This document shows, piece after piece, positions 55,249 through 64,000 of a stretch of DNA of 64,000 bases. The stretch is from Rikenellaceae bacterium UBA1749 (lineage in GTDB: Bacteria; Bacteroidota; Bacteroidia; Bacteroidales; Rikenellaceae). The position numbers and the translations under genes are program-made. The notes below the pieces were generated by a model. It was not told the DNA's origin. It saw nothing but the letters and a program-made list of their open reading frames with translations, and did no database searches. The DNA is taken from contig DCHP01000069.1 in assembly GCA_002315675.1 (NCBI GenBank), positions 17,298 through 81,297 on the forward strand, written 5' to 3'. How positions within the stretch are numbered: the stretch's first letter is position 1; the number at the start of each line of letters is the position of its first letter.

Positions 55249-55760
55249 TAAAGAACACGGAACTTGAAAGTTTCAGCTTTCAGATCTTCATTTGCTTTAA
55301 TAATCTTGTTCTTCATCCCTTCCTTGAATGCCGAGAATTTTTCTGCAAGTTTCTCATCGGAAAGAGCCAGCATCTCAATTGCCAGGATCGCTGCATTCTT
55401 TGCAGCATCAACAGCAACAGTAGCAACTGGAATTCCGGATGGCATCTGCAATATGGAAAGAACACTATCCCACCCGTCCATTGAATTGGATGAACGGACT
55501 GGAATACCGATTACAGGAAGTGTAGTAGATGCAGCTATTACACCTGGAAGATGGGCTGCGCCGCCCGCTGCAGCAATAATCACTTTGACTCCCCTACCCT
55601 TTGCTTCCTGTGCAAATTCAGCAACTTTTTCGGGAGTACGGTGAGCTGAAAGTGCAAGAAGTTCAAACGGAACTTCCATTTCATCTAAAAATTCTGCTGC
55701 CGCACGGACAACCTTCATATCTGAAGTACTGCCCATAATTATTGAAACTATCGGATTCAT
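55248..55760 (-). CDS. purE: N5-carboxyaminoimidazole ribonucleotide mutase
   Basis: PurE converts N5-CAIR to CAIR in purine synthesis. At 170 aa it is the class I form. Active-site signatures IIMGSTSDMKV, LSAHRTPEKV, AGGAAHLPGVIA and SMDGWDSVLSILQMPSGIPV are all intact. It is coupled to the ABC ATPase gene by a one-base overlap. Class I PurE normally works with PurK, which is not in the window. Confidence 0.96.
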   Translation of the reverse strand: MNPIVSIIMGSTSDMKVVRAAAEFLDEMEVPFELLALSAHRTPEKVAEFAQEAKGRGVKVIIAAAGGAAHLPGVIAASTTLPVIGIPVRSSNSMDGWDSVLSILQMPSGIPVATVAVDAAKNAAILAIEMLALSDEKLAEKFSAFKEGMKNKIIKANEDLKAETFKFRVL

Positions 55761-55876
55761 ATAATTCCTTGATTAATAATACAATACTTTATTGTTACTT
55801 ACATCTGAAATGACACTGGATTATTTAACTATGACAAATGTACTGAATAATATATATCTTTAAGAAAAAAACTAAA

Positions 55877-56062
55877 ATGGACCCAAAGAAACACCCTTGC
55901 AGCAAATGCATACTTCGTGCCATGTACGACAAAAAGCCAGATTCAATTATTGGACGTTTCTGGAGATGGCATATTAAATATTGTCCGGGATGGAAATCCT
56001 ACTTCAAGCTACTTGATGACAATAGTAAGGAAGAGCTTATAAAAAAATATGGACTGAAGTAG
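55877..56062 (+). CDS. Small conserved CxxC protein
   Basis: This 61-aa protein begins MDPKKHPCSKCILRAMYDKKPDSI, with a CxxC pair (Cys8, Cys11), then GRFWRWHIKYCPGWKSYF, ending in a charged helix. The aromatic block and the third Cys (near residue 36) resemble small uncharacterised Bacteroidales proteins. The cysteines could bind a metal. It lies divergently from purE with a 116-bp gap. Function unknown. Confidence 0.7.
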   Translation: MDPKKHPCSKCILRAMYDKKPDSIIGRFWRWHIKYCPGWKSYFKLLDDNSKEELIKKYGLK

Positions 56063-56135
56063 TCACTCTCACTATTAGGCAATAATTCTACACTGCCAAA
56101 TGCTCCGCCCAAAAAAGTAAGAGATAAATCGAGCC

Positions 56136-56789
56136 TTATTGAGATAGTTCAGATTTGAAGAAATCTCTTAGTTTGCCCGTTGCATTTGCACATATCGAAT
56201 GCCATCCCGCACGAAGGGCGGCCTCGCAGTTTACTGCATTATCGTCAATAAGAAGAGTCCTTGACGGATTAAGTCTACACCTGTTTTCAACATATCTGAA
56301 TATTTCAATATCAGGTTTCAGAAGTCCTATCTGATACGAAACGATTATATCATCAAAAAGATTGAAGATATCAAAGTGCTCTCTTAGATATGTGAATCCG
56401 TTTTCAGAATAGTTGCTCAGTACAATAAGCTTCTTTCCATGCTCCTTGCAAAGTCTAAGGACATTTGCTCCTTCCTCCTTTACACTTTTGCACTCCATCC
56501 AATGGCGCATTGCAAAATCAATATCCTGGCGAAGATCCTCTCTCCATCCTGTCATAGCATCTATTGCCTCATCGAGTTTAATCATTCCAAGATCTAGCAT
56601 TATCCAATATGGTGATTTATAGGTCCTTGTGTACACTTCATCCTCATCCTTGAAATTGACTGACTGGAAAATGGATTTGAATCCAGGGGTAACAAGAACA
56701 TTTCCAACATCAAAGACAACCGTATCTATTTCATCCCAGGGCATTTCCCTATACAGAGTATCTATTGTTTTTCTCATTGATGTAATCAA
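56136..56789 (-). CDS. HAD-family hydrolase (YihX-like phosphatase)
   Basis: This 217-aa cytoplasmic phosphatase has the motif VVFDVGNVL (nucleophile Asp27, second Asp replaced by Gly, as in YihX-type glucose-1-phosphate phosphatases). LSNYSEN follows as motif II and LLIDDNAVNCEAA as motif III. The 5' end is uncertain: this ATG overlaps the upstream VUT gene by 41 bp, while the ATG at 56744 (MPWDEIDTVVFD) begins 4 bp after that gene's stop. Both fit the frame. Confidence 0.85.
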   Translation of the reverse strand: MITSMRKTIDTLYREMPWDEIDTVVFDVGNVLVTPGFKSIFQSVNFKDEDEVYTRTYKSPYWIMLDLGMIKLDEAIDAMTGWREDLRQDIDFAMRHWMECKSVKEEGANVLRLCKEHGKKLIVLSNYSENGFTYLREHFDIFNLFDDIIVSYQIGLLKPDIEIFRYVENRCRLNPSRTLLIDDNAVNCEAALRAGWHSICANATGKLRDFFKSELSQ

Positions 56790-57516
56790 GATAATCTTTT
56801 CCTATTCCTTTTCTTTCCCACATCAGGCACATCTTGTACCCTAGCGGACTGAATACTATTTCACATAACAATTCAAAGAGAGCCGCAGTGCAAGCGCAGA
56901 CTACGACCTGGATCCAGCTCCATCCGAAAAATACATGGCTTACAATAATTGCAAATATAAGGTTATCTACAAACTGCGCAAAGGCAGTTGAGACATATGA
57001 CCTTATCGCAAAGTTTCTGAATCCTCTTGATTTCACGCATCTGGATACCAGATAATTGACCAGGGAGTTTACAGCAGAGGAAACCATCATGGAAAATGCA
57101 GAACCAAGTACTACATACCACGTTCCACCTATTGTACGATTTAGGACGTCATCGACAATCTGCATTTCATTTTCACTATAGTATTGTCCCCAGTGACCAG
57201 GTGCCAGAGAGATAAGATAAAAGAAGAGGCAGATAATCAGATTTACAAATATTGAAAACAGAGAAACTTTCAAGGCCGCCATAGGACCATAGCGCCTGCA
57301 CATCATATCCATTGCAAGAAAAGCAAACCAGCTTAGTGCAAATCCGCAGTCCAGAGCCATATAATCATTGCTGTAAAGTTCCTTGTTTGCAAGAAGATTC
57401 ATCGCCACTACAGTGAGGACAAAAAGCGATGTTAGAATCGGAGGAATACTACGAAGAAGAACTCCATACTCCTGACATTCCCGTTTGATAAGATTTTTTA
57501 TTGCTGATACTTTCAT
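56749..57516 (-). CDS. VUT-family transporter (queuosine precursor transporter, YhhQ-like)
   Basis: This 255-aa inner-membrane protein has six helices. The pattern of small and aromatic residues (MALDCGFALSWFAFLAMDM and SYVSTAFAQFVDNLIFAIIV) is typical of YhhQ, an importer of the queuosine precursors preQ0/preQ1 used for tRNA modification. No queuosine synthesis gene is adjacent. It lies immediately before the HAD phosphatase gene and probably shares its mRNA. A TATCTTTG -7-like box is present about 65 bp upstream on the minus strand (57581-57588). Confidence 0.85.
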   Translation of the reverse strand: MKVSAIKNLIKRECQEYGVLLRSIPPILTSLFVLTVVAMNLLANKELYSNDYMALDCGFALSWFAFLAMDMMCRRYGPMAALKVSLFSIFVNLIICLFFYLISLAPGHWGQYYSENEMQIVDDVLNRTIGGTWYVVLGSAFSMMVSSAVNSLVNYLVSRCVKSRGFRNFAIRSYVSTAFAQFVDNLIFAIIVSHVFFGWSWIQVVVCACTAALFELLCEIVFSPLGYKMCLMWERKGIGKDYLDYINEKNNRYSV

Positions 57517-57726
57517 ATGCCCTTTATGTTTTAGTTTCTATTGCGGAGGATGACAGGCCCAGAACTCCGCATTTGCACGGCAAAGATAATCCAAAAAACC
57601 GACAAAAGTTATAATCCCAAATTCATAAGCAACAGAAGAAATGAATACAAAAGCTATTGCAATAATAACATTTCCCAATACTAATACCTTAAATTAACAA
57701 CATCAATATATGAAACCGAATAGGTC
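57517..57726. other. Gap upstream of the VUT gene, outside the tandem repeats
   Basis: About 210 bp of AT-rich sequence holding the likely VUT promoter. No reading frame or RNA gene is seen. Confidence 0.4.
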
Positions 57727-57893
57727 ACCTAGTTTCAATTTCGTACCAAACACACATCAATCCCCGCTGTACAGACAAAGACAAGCCTGAAGAGCCTACC
57801 TCGTTTCAATTTCGTTCCAGATATACATCAATCCCTGCTGTACAGACAAAGACAAGCCTGAAGAGCCTACCTCGTTTCAATTTCGTACCAGAC
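57727..57893. repeat. 71-bp tandem repeat derived from the 3' end of the neighbouring hydrolase gene
   Basis: Two full units (57727-57797 and 57798-57868) and a partial third (from 57869) run head to tail with exactly 71-bp spacing and few differences. The partial third unit is the last eight codons of the hydrolase gene (...YEIETR) with its stop. The downstream units are thus copies of that gene end plus its trailer. Confidence 0.9.
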
Positions 57894-59894
57894 AGTCTTG
57901 TATTTATCACTTATTTCTATTACCGCCACTCCATCACTACCTCTTGATACTGGGACTTCAATCTTTCTTGCACCTTCTTCATCAAGAGCCCAGCAACTGG
58001 TTCTTGAAGCTTTCGACGAAAGAGTGATTCTGCCATTGATGCCCTCTGTCAGCATAGGTCCATGTCCCCAATCCTCATTGCGGGAATGAATCTTTGTCGT
58101 CGGATTGCCATTTTCATCCAGTACCTGGGTAAATTTCTGATCCGTATGCTTTGTATATCCGGTAGCAACAAGAAGCGCTGAACTCTTCCGGGCAAAGCCA
58201 TTTGCTTTCTGACTTACAAGAGATACAGTACTCCATCCAAGTTTTGTAGCGCCCAACTCAAAGGATATTCCATCCCCAAGGTCGATAATCCTGCCTGCAG
58301 GAAAACCAGAGAACAACTTGGTATTTTTTGTACGCACAACAAAAATACCCTTGTCTGCAATAGCATTATTCCACTCTATCTCCTTAGTATCACTTATCTT
58401 CACATCCATCAAGGGCTCTTCTTCAAAAGACCTACCTTCTGTCGCATTGAAATCCACAGATGTCTTGTGCAACAGAAAATGAGCAGAGGTATATTTGCCA
58501 TCAGTTGCATATTTCTCAAACAGAGTATGAACACCATTTTCCTTCTTTTCACACCACCCCTTTTCAAATTGTTTTCTTGTAAATGGAATGACAACTTCAG
58601 TGTCAGATTCCCTTACATCACCCCTGAGCAACATTGAAGAACACGCAATAAAATGTGCAAAGGCATCTGTTCTTGCGCAGTAAGTGAAATTATAAGGCAG
58701 ATAATCTATCTCCTCATTTGAAAGATTATTGTATGAATGGGCGATAATGGCATCCCAGCCCTGGAACGCGGCAAATGCGTGAAGCATCGGCTGACCTTCT
58801 GCACCGTACATGATAGGAAAAGGGAAATTACATTCTGAAATGGTATAAGGGCGGTCACTTGGTCTAAAGCACGCCAAACTACCAAGGTGTCCTCCCTTCC
58901 TGTCATTTATCATTGCAATATTGTTGATTGTCCATCTATCCTTGTCGCCTGAATGTTCAGGATGACACCAGTATCTGTGCATATCAAACCAGTCCATATC
59001 CATCACAGCCCATGGTGTTGAATAGCTAACCTGAGTAGAAGTGACAGGAACCTTGACGCCAAGTTCTTTTATAAGAAAATCCCTTTGTTTTACCCAATGA
59101 TTTCTGTCAAGGGCTTCAAGGGCCTCCAGAGTGCTGAGTTTTTCTGCCTCACTTGATGCCCAAAAACTTTTCAGGTCAACCATCCCCTCTTCCTTAAGCC
59201 ATCCATAATGGTATGATCCAAATACCGCATCCTCATTGTTAAGTTCAAATAGTGCCACTGCAGGATCTGAAGCAAGAGTCAAACCTGTATAGGGATTTAC
59301 GTGGCTTAGAAGCACTTTTTCAAAATCAAGCTCTTTCTGAAGGATTTTAGGATCAAGTGCATTCTTAGTCTTGAACGGACGTCCGACAAGGAAATTCACA
59401 TCAAGGTATATACCATGCAGCTTAAGCTGATATATAAGGTATTCGAAAAGATCCAGCTGAACAGGATCAAGTGTACAGTCTGTACCATCATCCACAAGCA
59501 GCCCCTTTTCCTTTATCATCCTGAACGAATAGGTTGAAAGGTCATAGAAATGAAGACGGGCCATATTGATTCCAAAATGGGCAAGTCTTTCAGCAAGTCT
59601 TTCAGCCATCTCATGGGATGGGAAGCAGGCGCCTCCTACAATGTTTACACCATTGAACACTACACGGCCCTTGTCATTGTAAAAGTGTTTTCCTTCTATC
59701 CTTGTAAAGCCATATTTTCCGGCAGGGGCATCTACATATGAACTGAAGTCAGTTACACCTGCGGCCATCTTGTAAGAAATAACAAACGGAAACAGTCCCT
59801 CATCGGAAGGTATCTGATTAGGTTTAAGTTCATCTGCCTTGACAAGTGTAATAGCCGACAGCATGGCCAACATGGATAGAAATAATCGTTTCAT
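57867..59894 (-). CDS. Secreted clan-A-like glycoside hydrolase (GH5-type barrel)
   Basis: This 675-aa protein has a signal peptide (MKRLFLSMLAMLSAITLVKA). The (beta/alpha)8 barrel carries a clan-A pattern: acid/base Glu221 after Asn-Asn in ALFELNNED, and nucleophile candidate Glu354 in YTISECNFPFP. The N-terminal RIEGKHFYNDKGRVVFNGVN and the GINMARLHFYD segment resemble GH5/GH2-like enzymes. The C-terminal 200 residues form a beta-domain. Substrate is not readable, and I do not assign a family number with certainty. It has no neighbouring sugar-binding genes. The 3' end is followed by tandem copies of itself. Confidence 0.75.
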   Translation of the reverse strand: MKRLFLSMLAMLSAITLVKADELKPNQIPSDEGLFPFVISYKMAAGVTDFSSYVDAPAGKYGFTRIEGKHFYNDKGRVVFNGVNIVGGACFPSHEMAERLAERLAHFGINMARLHFYDLSTYSFRMIKEKGLLVDDGTDCTLDPVQLDLFEYLIYQLKLHGIYLDVNFLVGRPFKTKNALDPKILQKELDFEKVLLSHVNPYTGLTLASDPAVALFELNNEDAVFGSYHYGWLKEEGMVDLKSFWASSEAEKLSTLEALEALDRNHWVKQRDFLIKELGVKVPVTSTQVSYSTPWAVMDMDWFDMHRYWCHPEHSGDKDRWTINNIAMINDRKGGHLGSLACFRPSDRPYTISECNFPFPIMYGAEGQPMLHAFAAFQGWDAIIAHSYNNLSNEEIDYLPYNFTYCARTDAFAHFIACSSMLLRGDVRESDTEVVIPFTRKQFEKGWCEKKENGVHTLFEKYATDGKYTSAHFLLHKTSVDFNATEGRSFEEEPLMDVKISDTKEIEWNNAIADKGIFVVRTKNTKLFSGFPAGRIIDLGDGISFELGATKLGWSTVSLVSQKANGFARKSSALLVATGYTKHTDQKFTQVLDENGNPTTKIHSRNEDWGHGPMLTEGINGRITLSSKASRTSCWALDEEGARKIEVPVSRGSDGVAVIEISDKYKTVWYEIETR

Positions 59895-60107
59895 TTTAAC
59901 AAGTGTTTTTGTGTTTTCGTTTCAATTACCCCACAATTTACTGAAAATATATAAGATGGCAATTTATTTTTATGTACACTCCTACCAAAAGACCATTTAC
60001 GTCTATGCCTTACATTGAAAACTACAGCATAAAAGAATCCTTGAAGGTGAAAGAAAAAAGAATTAATCGTTTAATTTTGTCTTCCATACAAAACCGAAAG
60101 AAAAAAA

Positions 60108-61463
60108 ATGAGATACAACATTCTTCTCTCTGCCATAGTAGTATCCTTCATTCTTGCAGGTTGCACGGAAAACAATACGGCAGCCGAAGACGGATATTCG
60201 ATAATGATGCCGGAGGTCACCCAGGAAATGACTCACCCTGATTACTGGCTGAAGTTTTCCTCTCATCCGGACAAAGTCTTAATGAGCAAAGAAGATATCT
60301 CTGAATATTACGGAATACCAGAAACGGACTACAGAATGATTCTGGAGACTGGCAGGATTGATACTGCATACCTTAGAAAAATAATCACCGATTACTCTAG
60401 GATAAATTACAGTTATTATGGCAGTAGCGGAGAGAAAATTGATTCTCTACACTGGGCCCGAATTCTTGACAATCTAAGTACCTGTGAGGTGACAGACAGC
60501 ATCAAGTATGCTGTCGTTGTCTCAAACTGCGAACAAAGGAGAGTTCCGACTTCAGAGAGAATATACCAGAATAGTGACAACATTTTCTTTGATGACCTTG
60601 TCCAGACCGCAAGGCTTGTCAACGAACCTGTTTTTGTACTGCACAAAAGCCGTGACGAGCAGTGGTACTTCATACAGGGAGATAATGCTCCTGCAGGCTG
60701 GGTTCACAGGGACAACATAGCACTTTGCAATGACCGCAAAAGCTGGATGGACTTTCAGACAGGCGATTTTCTTCTTATTACCGCCAACAGGACAAGACTT
60801 CAGATGAACGATCCCGACAGAAAGGATTACACGGAACTTACGATGGGTACAAAACTGAAATTGCTCCATCCTGATTCCGTAGAAGCGGACAGACATCTTC
60901 GTTATGGAAAAAATGTCTACGCAGTTGCCTTCCCTGTAAAAAATCCTGATGAGACTCTTGGACGAGATACCATTTTTATACCATCAAGTAGTGGCGTTAA
61001 TGTAGGATATCTTCCATACACCAGAAGAAACATACTTTCACTGGCATTTTCATGTCTTGGAGACAGGTATGGCTGGGGAGGAACATATGGATCACGGGAC
61101 TGCTCGTCATTTATTCAGGACATATACAGATGTTTTGGAATAAGGCTTCCAAGAAACAGCAGACAGCAGGCAGATTACACGGGGAAGGATCTCAGACTTG
61201 AAGAAATGACAACAGAGCAGAAGATGAAAGTTCTCAGAAAAAAAGCCATGCCAGGTTCCCTGCTGTATCTCAAAGGACATGTTTTCATGTACCTTGGAGA
61301 AGAAAAAGGCAGAATGTATGTCATAAACTCCTCAAGCAGCCTCCTCTTTGACGGGGTAAAACGCTACGTTCAGTCTGTCATGATAAACACACTTGACGAG
61401 TGCAGGCCAGACGGCAGAACCGGGATGGAAGCATCAGAATTATACAAAACATTCGAAAACTGA
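60108..61463 (+). CDS. Lipoprotein NlpC/P60 endopeptidase with SH3 domain (YkfC-like)
   Basis: This family cleaves the gamma-D-Glu-diaminopimelate bond in muropeptides. The 451-aa protein has a lipobox (MRYNILLSAIVVSFILAGC). A helical and SH3-like region (about 120-300) contains RVPTSERIYQN and WYFIQGDNAPAGWVHRDNIA. The C40 peptidase domain has catalytic Cys332 in SRDCSSFIQDI and His391 in KGHVFMYLG. RYGWGGTYG precedes the Cys. The layout matches Bacteroidales YkfC enzymes. It is 58 bp before the GH95-like lipoprotein start and may share its operon. Confidence 0.93.
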   Translation: MRYNILLSAIVVSFILAGCTENNTAAEDGYSIMMPEVTQEMTHPDYWLKFSSHPDKVLMSKEDISEYYGIPETDYRMILETGRIDTAYLRKIITDYSRINYSYYGSSGEKIDSLHWARILDNLSTCEVTDSIKYAVVVSNCEQRRVPTSERIYQNSDNIFFDDLVQTARLVNEPVFVLHKSRDEQWYFIQGDNAPAGWVHRDNIALCNDRKSWMDFQTGDFLLITANRTRLQMNDPDRKDYTELTMGTKLKLLHPDSVEADRHLRYGKNVYAVAFPVKNPDETLGRDTIFIPSSSGVNVGYLPYTRRNILSLAFSCLGDRYGWGGTYGSRDCSSFIQDIYRCFGIRLPRNSRQQADYTGKDLRLEEMTTEQKMKVLRKKAMPGSLLYLKGHVFMYLGEEKGRMYVINSSSSLLFDGVKRYVQSVMINTLDECRPDGRTGMEASELYKTFEN

Positions 61464-61521
61464 GAAGTGTGCAATTTTTAAAAAACTATTAGCTCTGATA
61501 AAATATTCAAATTTAGAAGTC

Positions 61522-63726
61522 ATGACAAAAAAGAAGATAGTTTCATGTTTATGCTTTGCTGTTATATTATTGGGATGCTCCAGAGTTAACCAGAATGGGC
61601 CAGAATCAATCATATGGAACGGAGTGTCGGAAGACGAAACAGCCAGTTTCCCATTCGGAAATGGTGAAGTCGCTGGAAACGTGTGGGCTGAAAAGGATGG
61701 GATATACATGTATCTTGCCCGCAATGACTGTTTCAGTGAACTTGGCAGGCTTCTTAAGACCGGCGAATTGAAACTGTCGATTGATTCATGCATGTTGAAC
61801 AACGATTGTGTTCAGAAGTTAGATCTTGAAAATGGTATAATTGAGATAACCAGTCCCAAACTGAACATTAAGGTGTTTGCTGACAGTCAGTTTCCTGTTA
61901 TCTGGATTCATGGACATTTGAATACTCCTTCAAATGTTACAATTGAACCGATAATTTGGAGAGATTCTCCTCATATGATTGCCGAAGGTGAGAAACATAG
62001 TGCATATAATCTTCATCGTTATCCCGGAGATTTTCCTTTCCCTGAATCAGCAGATAAAGTCTTCAATTTTAATGATTGTGCAGGATTTTTTCATCATAAC
62101 GATACTTCAACATATGAATTTACTTTGAAAAATAACCATTTGACCAGCATAGGTGTACAGGACCCTATATCCAACCGTACATTTGGTGCAATGTTTCAAG
62201 GCAGCAATCTTGTCCAGACTGAAGAAGGTATATTGAAAAGTACGACGCCTGTCAGCGAATTTACAGTGAAGGTTGCAGTGACTTCATATCCGGACTGTTC
62301 TCCTGAAGACTGGAAAGCAAAAACATTTTCCGTTTTCAGCGAGTCTGATGAACCGGATAATGCTGAAATCAGGACAAAGGCATACTGGAATGAAATATGG
62401 GAAAGAAGTTATCTTAGAATTTCAACTCCTGATACTGTAACAGGCAAAAAGATAACAGACTTTTATAACTGTCAGCGCTGGATTACCTTGTGCGCAGGCA
62501 AATCATTTTATCCTTTGAAATTTAACGGATCGCTCTTTACACCTTCTCCTGAAAAAGCCAAAGATGATACTGATTTCAGTCCTGATTATCGTCCGTGGGG
62601 AGAATGCTTCTGGTGGCAGAATACCAGACTTCCTTATTTCCCAATGCTGAAAACCGGAGACTGGGAGACAATTCGGGGATTGGTGGCATTTTACGACAGC
62701 CTTATGCCAGCCTTTAAGGAACAGGCAAGAGTGTACTATGGAACAGAAGGAGCTATTATACCGGAAACCATTACCCAGTTCGGAACATTTGCAGCAAGTG
62801 ACTATTATATCGGCAATGAAGAAATCGGGGCAGCTAATATGTACACCAGACATATTTTTCAGGATCCATTGGAACTGATCCATATGATGATGGACTGTTA
62901 TCGGTATAGTGGTGATGAAAAATTCCTCAGGGATGAGATCATTCCTATGAGCGAAGAGTTCCTTGACTTCTTCATTTCATATGCAAAAATAGACTCACTT
63001 GGAAAAATGCGTCTCAGAAACACTCAGTCACTGGAAACTTACTGGTATGGTGTTGAAAATGATCTGCCTTCGATAGCTGGCCTGCATACTGTCGTAAAGG
63101 ATTTTACCACTCTTTCAGATACACTTATCTCAGCATCCCTTGCTGAAAAAATTGATTATCTCAAGAAGTTTCTTCCTGACATTCCTGTGGTGACGGATGA
63201 ACAAGGCAATAAAATGTTTTCACCGGCCGAAAAATTTGACCCTAAGACGTGCAATGCTGAGAACCCTGAAATGATGATGATATTCCCTTTTGAATTGTGC
63301 AATTTTACCAGTGAGGACATTGATATTGGCCGCAGGTCATTTGAAAACAGAAAGTTTAAGCGTTACAAAGGATGGGCGCCAGATGGACAACTGGCCGCAA
63401 GACTTGGGCTGACTGACGAAGCCAAGAAAGATCTTCTGCTGAAAATGGAAGGCCAGAATAAAGCGTTTAGATTTCCTGGTTATTTCGGGCCATATGACTG
63501 GATTCCAGACCAGGACCATGGAGGAAACTTTATGATTACCCTTCAGGATATGGTTATGCAGGCATATGATGGTAAGGTATACCTTCTTCCGGCTTTTCCG
63601 AAAGACTGGAATGTGCAGTTCAGGATGGCAGTTCCTGGGAATGCATATGTATGGGGGAACTATGTTGGTGGCAAATGGACAGACAAACCTATGTCTGATA
63701 AAAAAAACATTGAAATAGTGTTTTGA
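61522..63726 (+). CDS. DUF5703/GH95-like glycoside hydrolase, lipoprotein
   Basis: This 734-aa protein starts at the ATG at 61522, giving the lipoprotein signal MTKKKIVSCLCFAVILLGC; the frame opens 43 codons earlier, inside the preceding gene. The N-terminal IIWNGVSEDETASFPFGNGEVAGNVWAE opens the beta-sandwich, as in DUF5703 proteins. The (alpha/alpha)6 region follows, with WGECFWWQNTRLPYFPM. The C-terminal QAYDGKVYLLPAFPKDWNVQFRM resembles the end of GH95 (alpha-L-fucosidase-type) enzymes. Substrate is not established. It is probably cotranscribed with the NlpC/P60 gene. Confidence 0.78.
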   Translation: MTKKKIVSCLCFAVILLGCSRVNQNGPESIIWNGVSEDETASFPFGNGEVAGNVWAEKDGIYMYLARNDCFSELGRLLKTGELKLSIDSCMLNNDCVQKLDLENGIIEITSPKLNIKVFADSQFPVIWIHGHLNTPSNVTIEPIIWRDSPHMIAEGEKHSAYNLHRYPGDFPFPESADKVFNFNDCAGFFHHNDTSTYEFTLKNNHLTSIGVQDPISNRTFGAMFQGSNLVQTEEGILKSTTPVSEFTVKVAVTSYPDCSPEDWKAKTFSVFSESDEPDNAEIRTKAYWNEIWERSYLRISTPDTVTGKKITDFYNCQRWITLCAGKSFYPLKFNGSLFTPSPEKAKDDTDFSPDYRPWGECFWWQNTRLPYFPMLKTGDWETIRGLVAFYDSLMPAFKEQARVYYGTEGAIIPETITQFGTFAASDYYIGNEEIGAANMYTRHIFQDPLELIHMMMDCYRYSGDEKFLRDEIIPMSEEFLDFFISYAKIDSLGKMRLRNTQSLETYWYGVENDLPSIAGLHTVVKDFTTLSDTLISASLAEKIDYLKKFLPDIPVVTDEQGNKMFSPAEKFDPKTCNAENPEMMMIFPFELCNFTSEDIDIGRRSFENRKFKRYKGWAPDGQLAARLGLTDEAKKDLLLKMEGQNKAFRFPGYFGPYDWIPDQDHGGNFMITLQDMVMQAYDGKVYLLPAFPKDWNVQFRMAVPGNAYVWGNYVGGKWTDKPMSDKKNIEIVF

Positions 63727-63860
63727 AAAAAAATATGATGATTACTCATATTTCGGATTTAATGGATTAGTCTACAAATCCTCAAAGTAGGTTGGATCAA
63801 GTCCCTATAGACAATTGATTCCATTTGAAATTTGAGAAGAATGAGCCTTATAATATGGGA

Positions 63861-63890
63861 ATGAGACCTTCAAAAGGGGTCTCATTTTTT
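63861..63890 (+). terminator. Terminator behind the GH95-like gene
   Basis: ATGAGACC / GGTCTCAT with an 8-9-nt loop and seven T, 135 bp after the stop codon. The stretch before it (63727-63860) holds nothing I recognise. Confidence 0.75.
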
Positions 63891-63930
63891 TGCCATTATT
63901 TTTGGAATCCAAGAAAAAAGGGTTACCTGA

Positions 63931-64000
63931 CTATATCTTTTTAATATCCGACATATATTTTGATATAGCATACAAAGGTATGTTCTCCATCCAGTCTTGG
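63931..64000 (-). CDS. Possible 3' end of a leftward gene cut by the window edge
   Basis: On the minus strand an open frame enters from the right edge and ends QDWMENIPLYAISKYMSDIKKI before a TAG at 63931. It is too short to identify. Its position, convergent with the GH95-like gene across a terminator, is reasonable for a gene end. Confidence 0.3.
   Translation of the reverse strand, partial: QDWMENIPLYAISKYMSDIKKI

Noticed and set aside
57727..57893. CRISPR array
   Set aside because: The units are 71 bp, contiguous with no unique spacers, and include the end of a coding sequence; no cas genes are present.
61393..61521. N-terminal extension of the GH95-like protein into the NlpC/P60 gene
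   Set aside because: The ATG at 61522 gives a complete lipoprotein signal peptide; the extension would place 43 polar residues in front of it.

Overview
The window is chromosomal DNA from a member of the Bacteroidota, most likely a gut- or rumen-type Bacteroidales. Four things in the sequence point there. Several genes have -33/-7 promoters of the form TTTG-N19-TAnnTTTG, which is specific to this phylum. Families typical of the order are present: PCMD lipoprotein with a small outer-membrane barrel, TonB-receptor-like barrel, M16 peptidase, clostripain-type C11 peptidase, secreted GH33, GH51 and other hydrolases, and a serC-serA-DUF1015 operon. Pyruvate:ferredoxin oxidoreductase points to an anaerobe. 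The DNA is AT-rich. I cannot name a genus.

Layout. 1-4.2 kb: end of a diadenylate cyclase gene, then nifJ. 4.6-5.4 kb: a small-molecule kinase. 6-8.7 kb: mutS, bracketed by repeats. 9.3-11.4 kb: htpG. 11.6-13.3 kb: a PfkB sugar kinase and ung. 13.4-18.2 kb: an export operon (TolC, HlyD and two ABC-2 permeases, with no ATPase). 18.7-21.1 kb: sialidase and panB. 21.4-24.6 kb: NYN-domain protein, C11 peptidase and metK. 24.8-26.7 kb: a coupled PCMD lipoprotein/barrel pair. 26.9-30.8 kb: CPBP and M16 proteases. 31.1-31.8 kb: a decayed DUF4160-DUF2442 pair. 32-35.9 kb: cvpA-like, OPT transporter and pepT operon. 36.1-39.4 kb: serC-serA-DUF1015. 39.5-44.9 kb: MATE pump, yicC, gmk, manA and a ROK kinase. 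45.3-48.3 kb: GH51 arabinofuranosidase, HsdR_N-like protein and an RluA-type synthase. 48.6 kb: tRNA-Arg(TCT). 49-52.1 kb: small membrane protein, outer-membrane barrel and greA. 52.3-55.8 kb: purE, ABC ATPase, propeller protein and CoA-transferase. 55.9-63.7 kb: a small CxxC protein, HAD phosphatase, VUT transporter, a clan-A-like glycoside hydrolase, NlpC/P60 endopeptidase and a GH95-like/DUF5703 lipoprotein.

The gene content is mostly housekeeping and glycan metabolism; I see no prophage, CRISPR array or complete insertion sequence. The notable feature is a set of short non-coding mobile elements. One family (about 98 bp, inverted ends starting GAGTCYACTT) has at least eleven copies. Six have an exact 6-bp target-site duplication and three more have five of six bases matching, so these are MITE-like transposed units and not simple palindromic repeats. 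They fall into a near-identical (young) and a diverged (older) subfamily. A second family (about 100 bp, ends GYAACTATTCA) flanks mutS on both sides; one copy has a 7-bp duplication. No matching transposase lies in the window.
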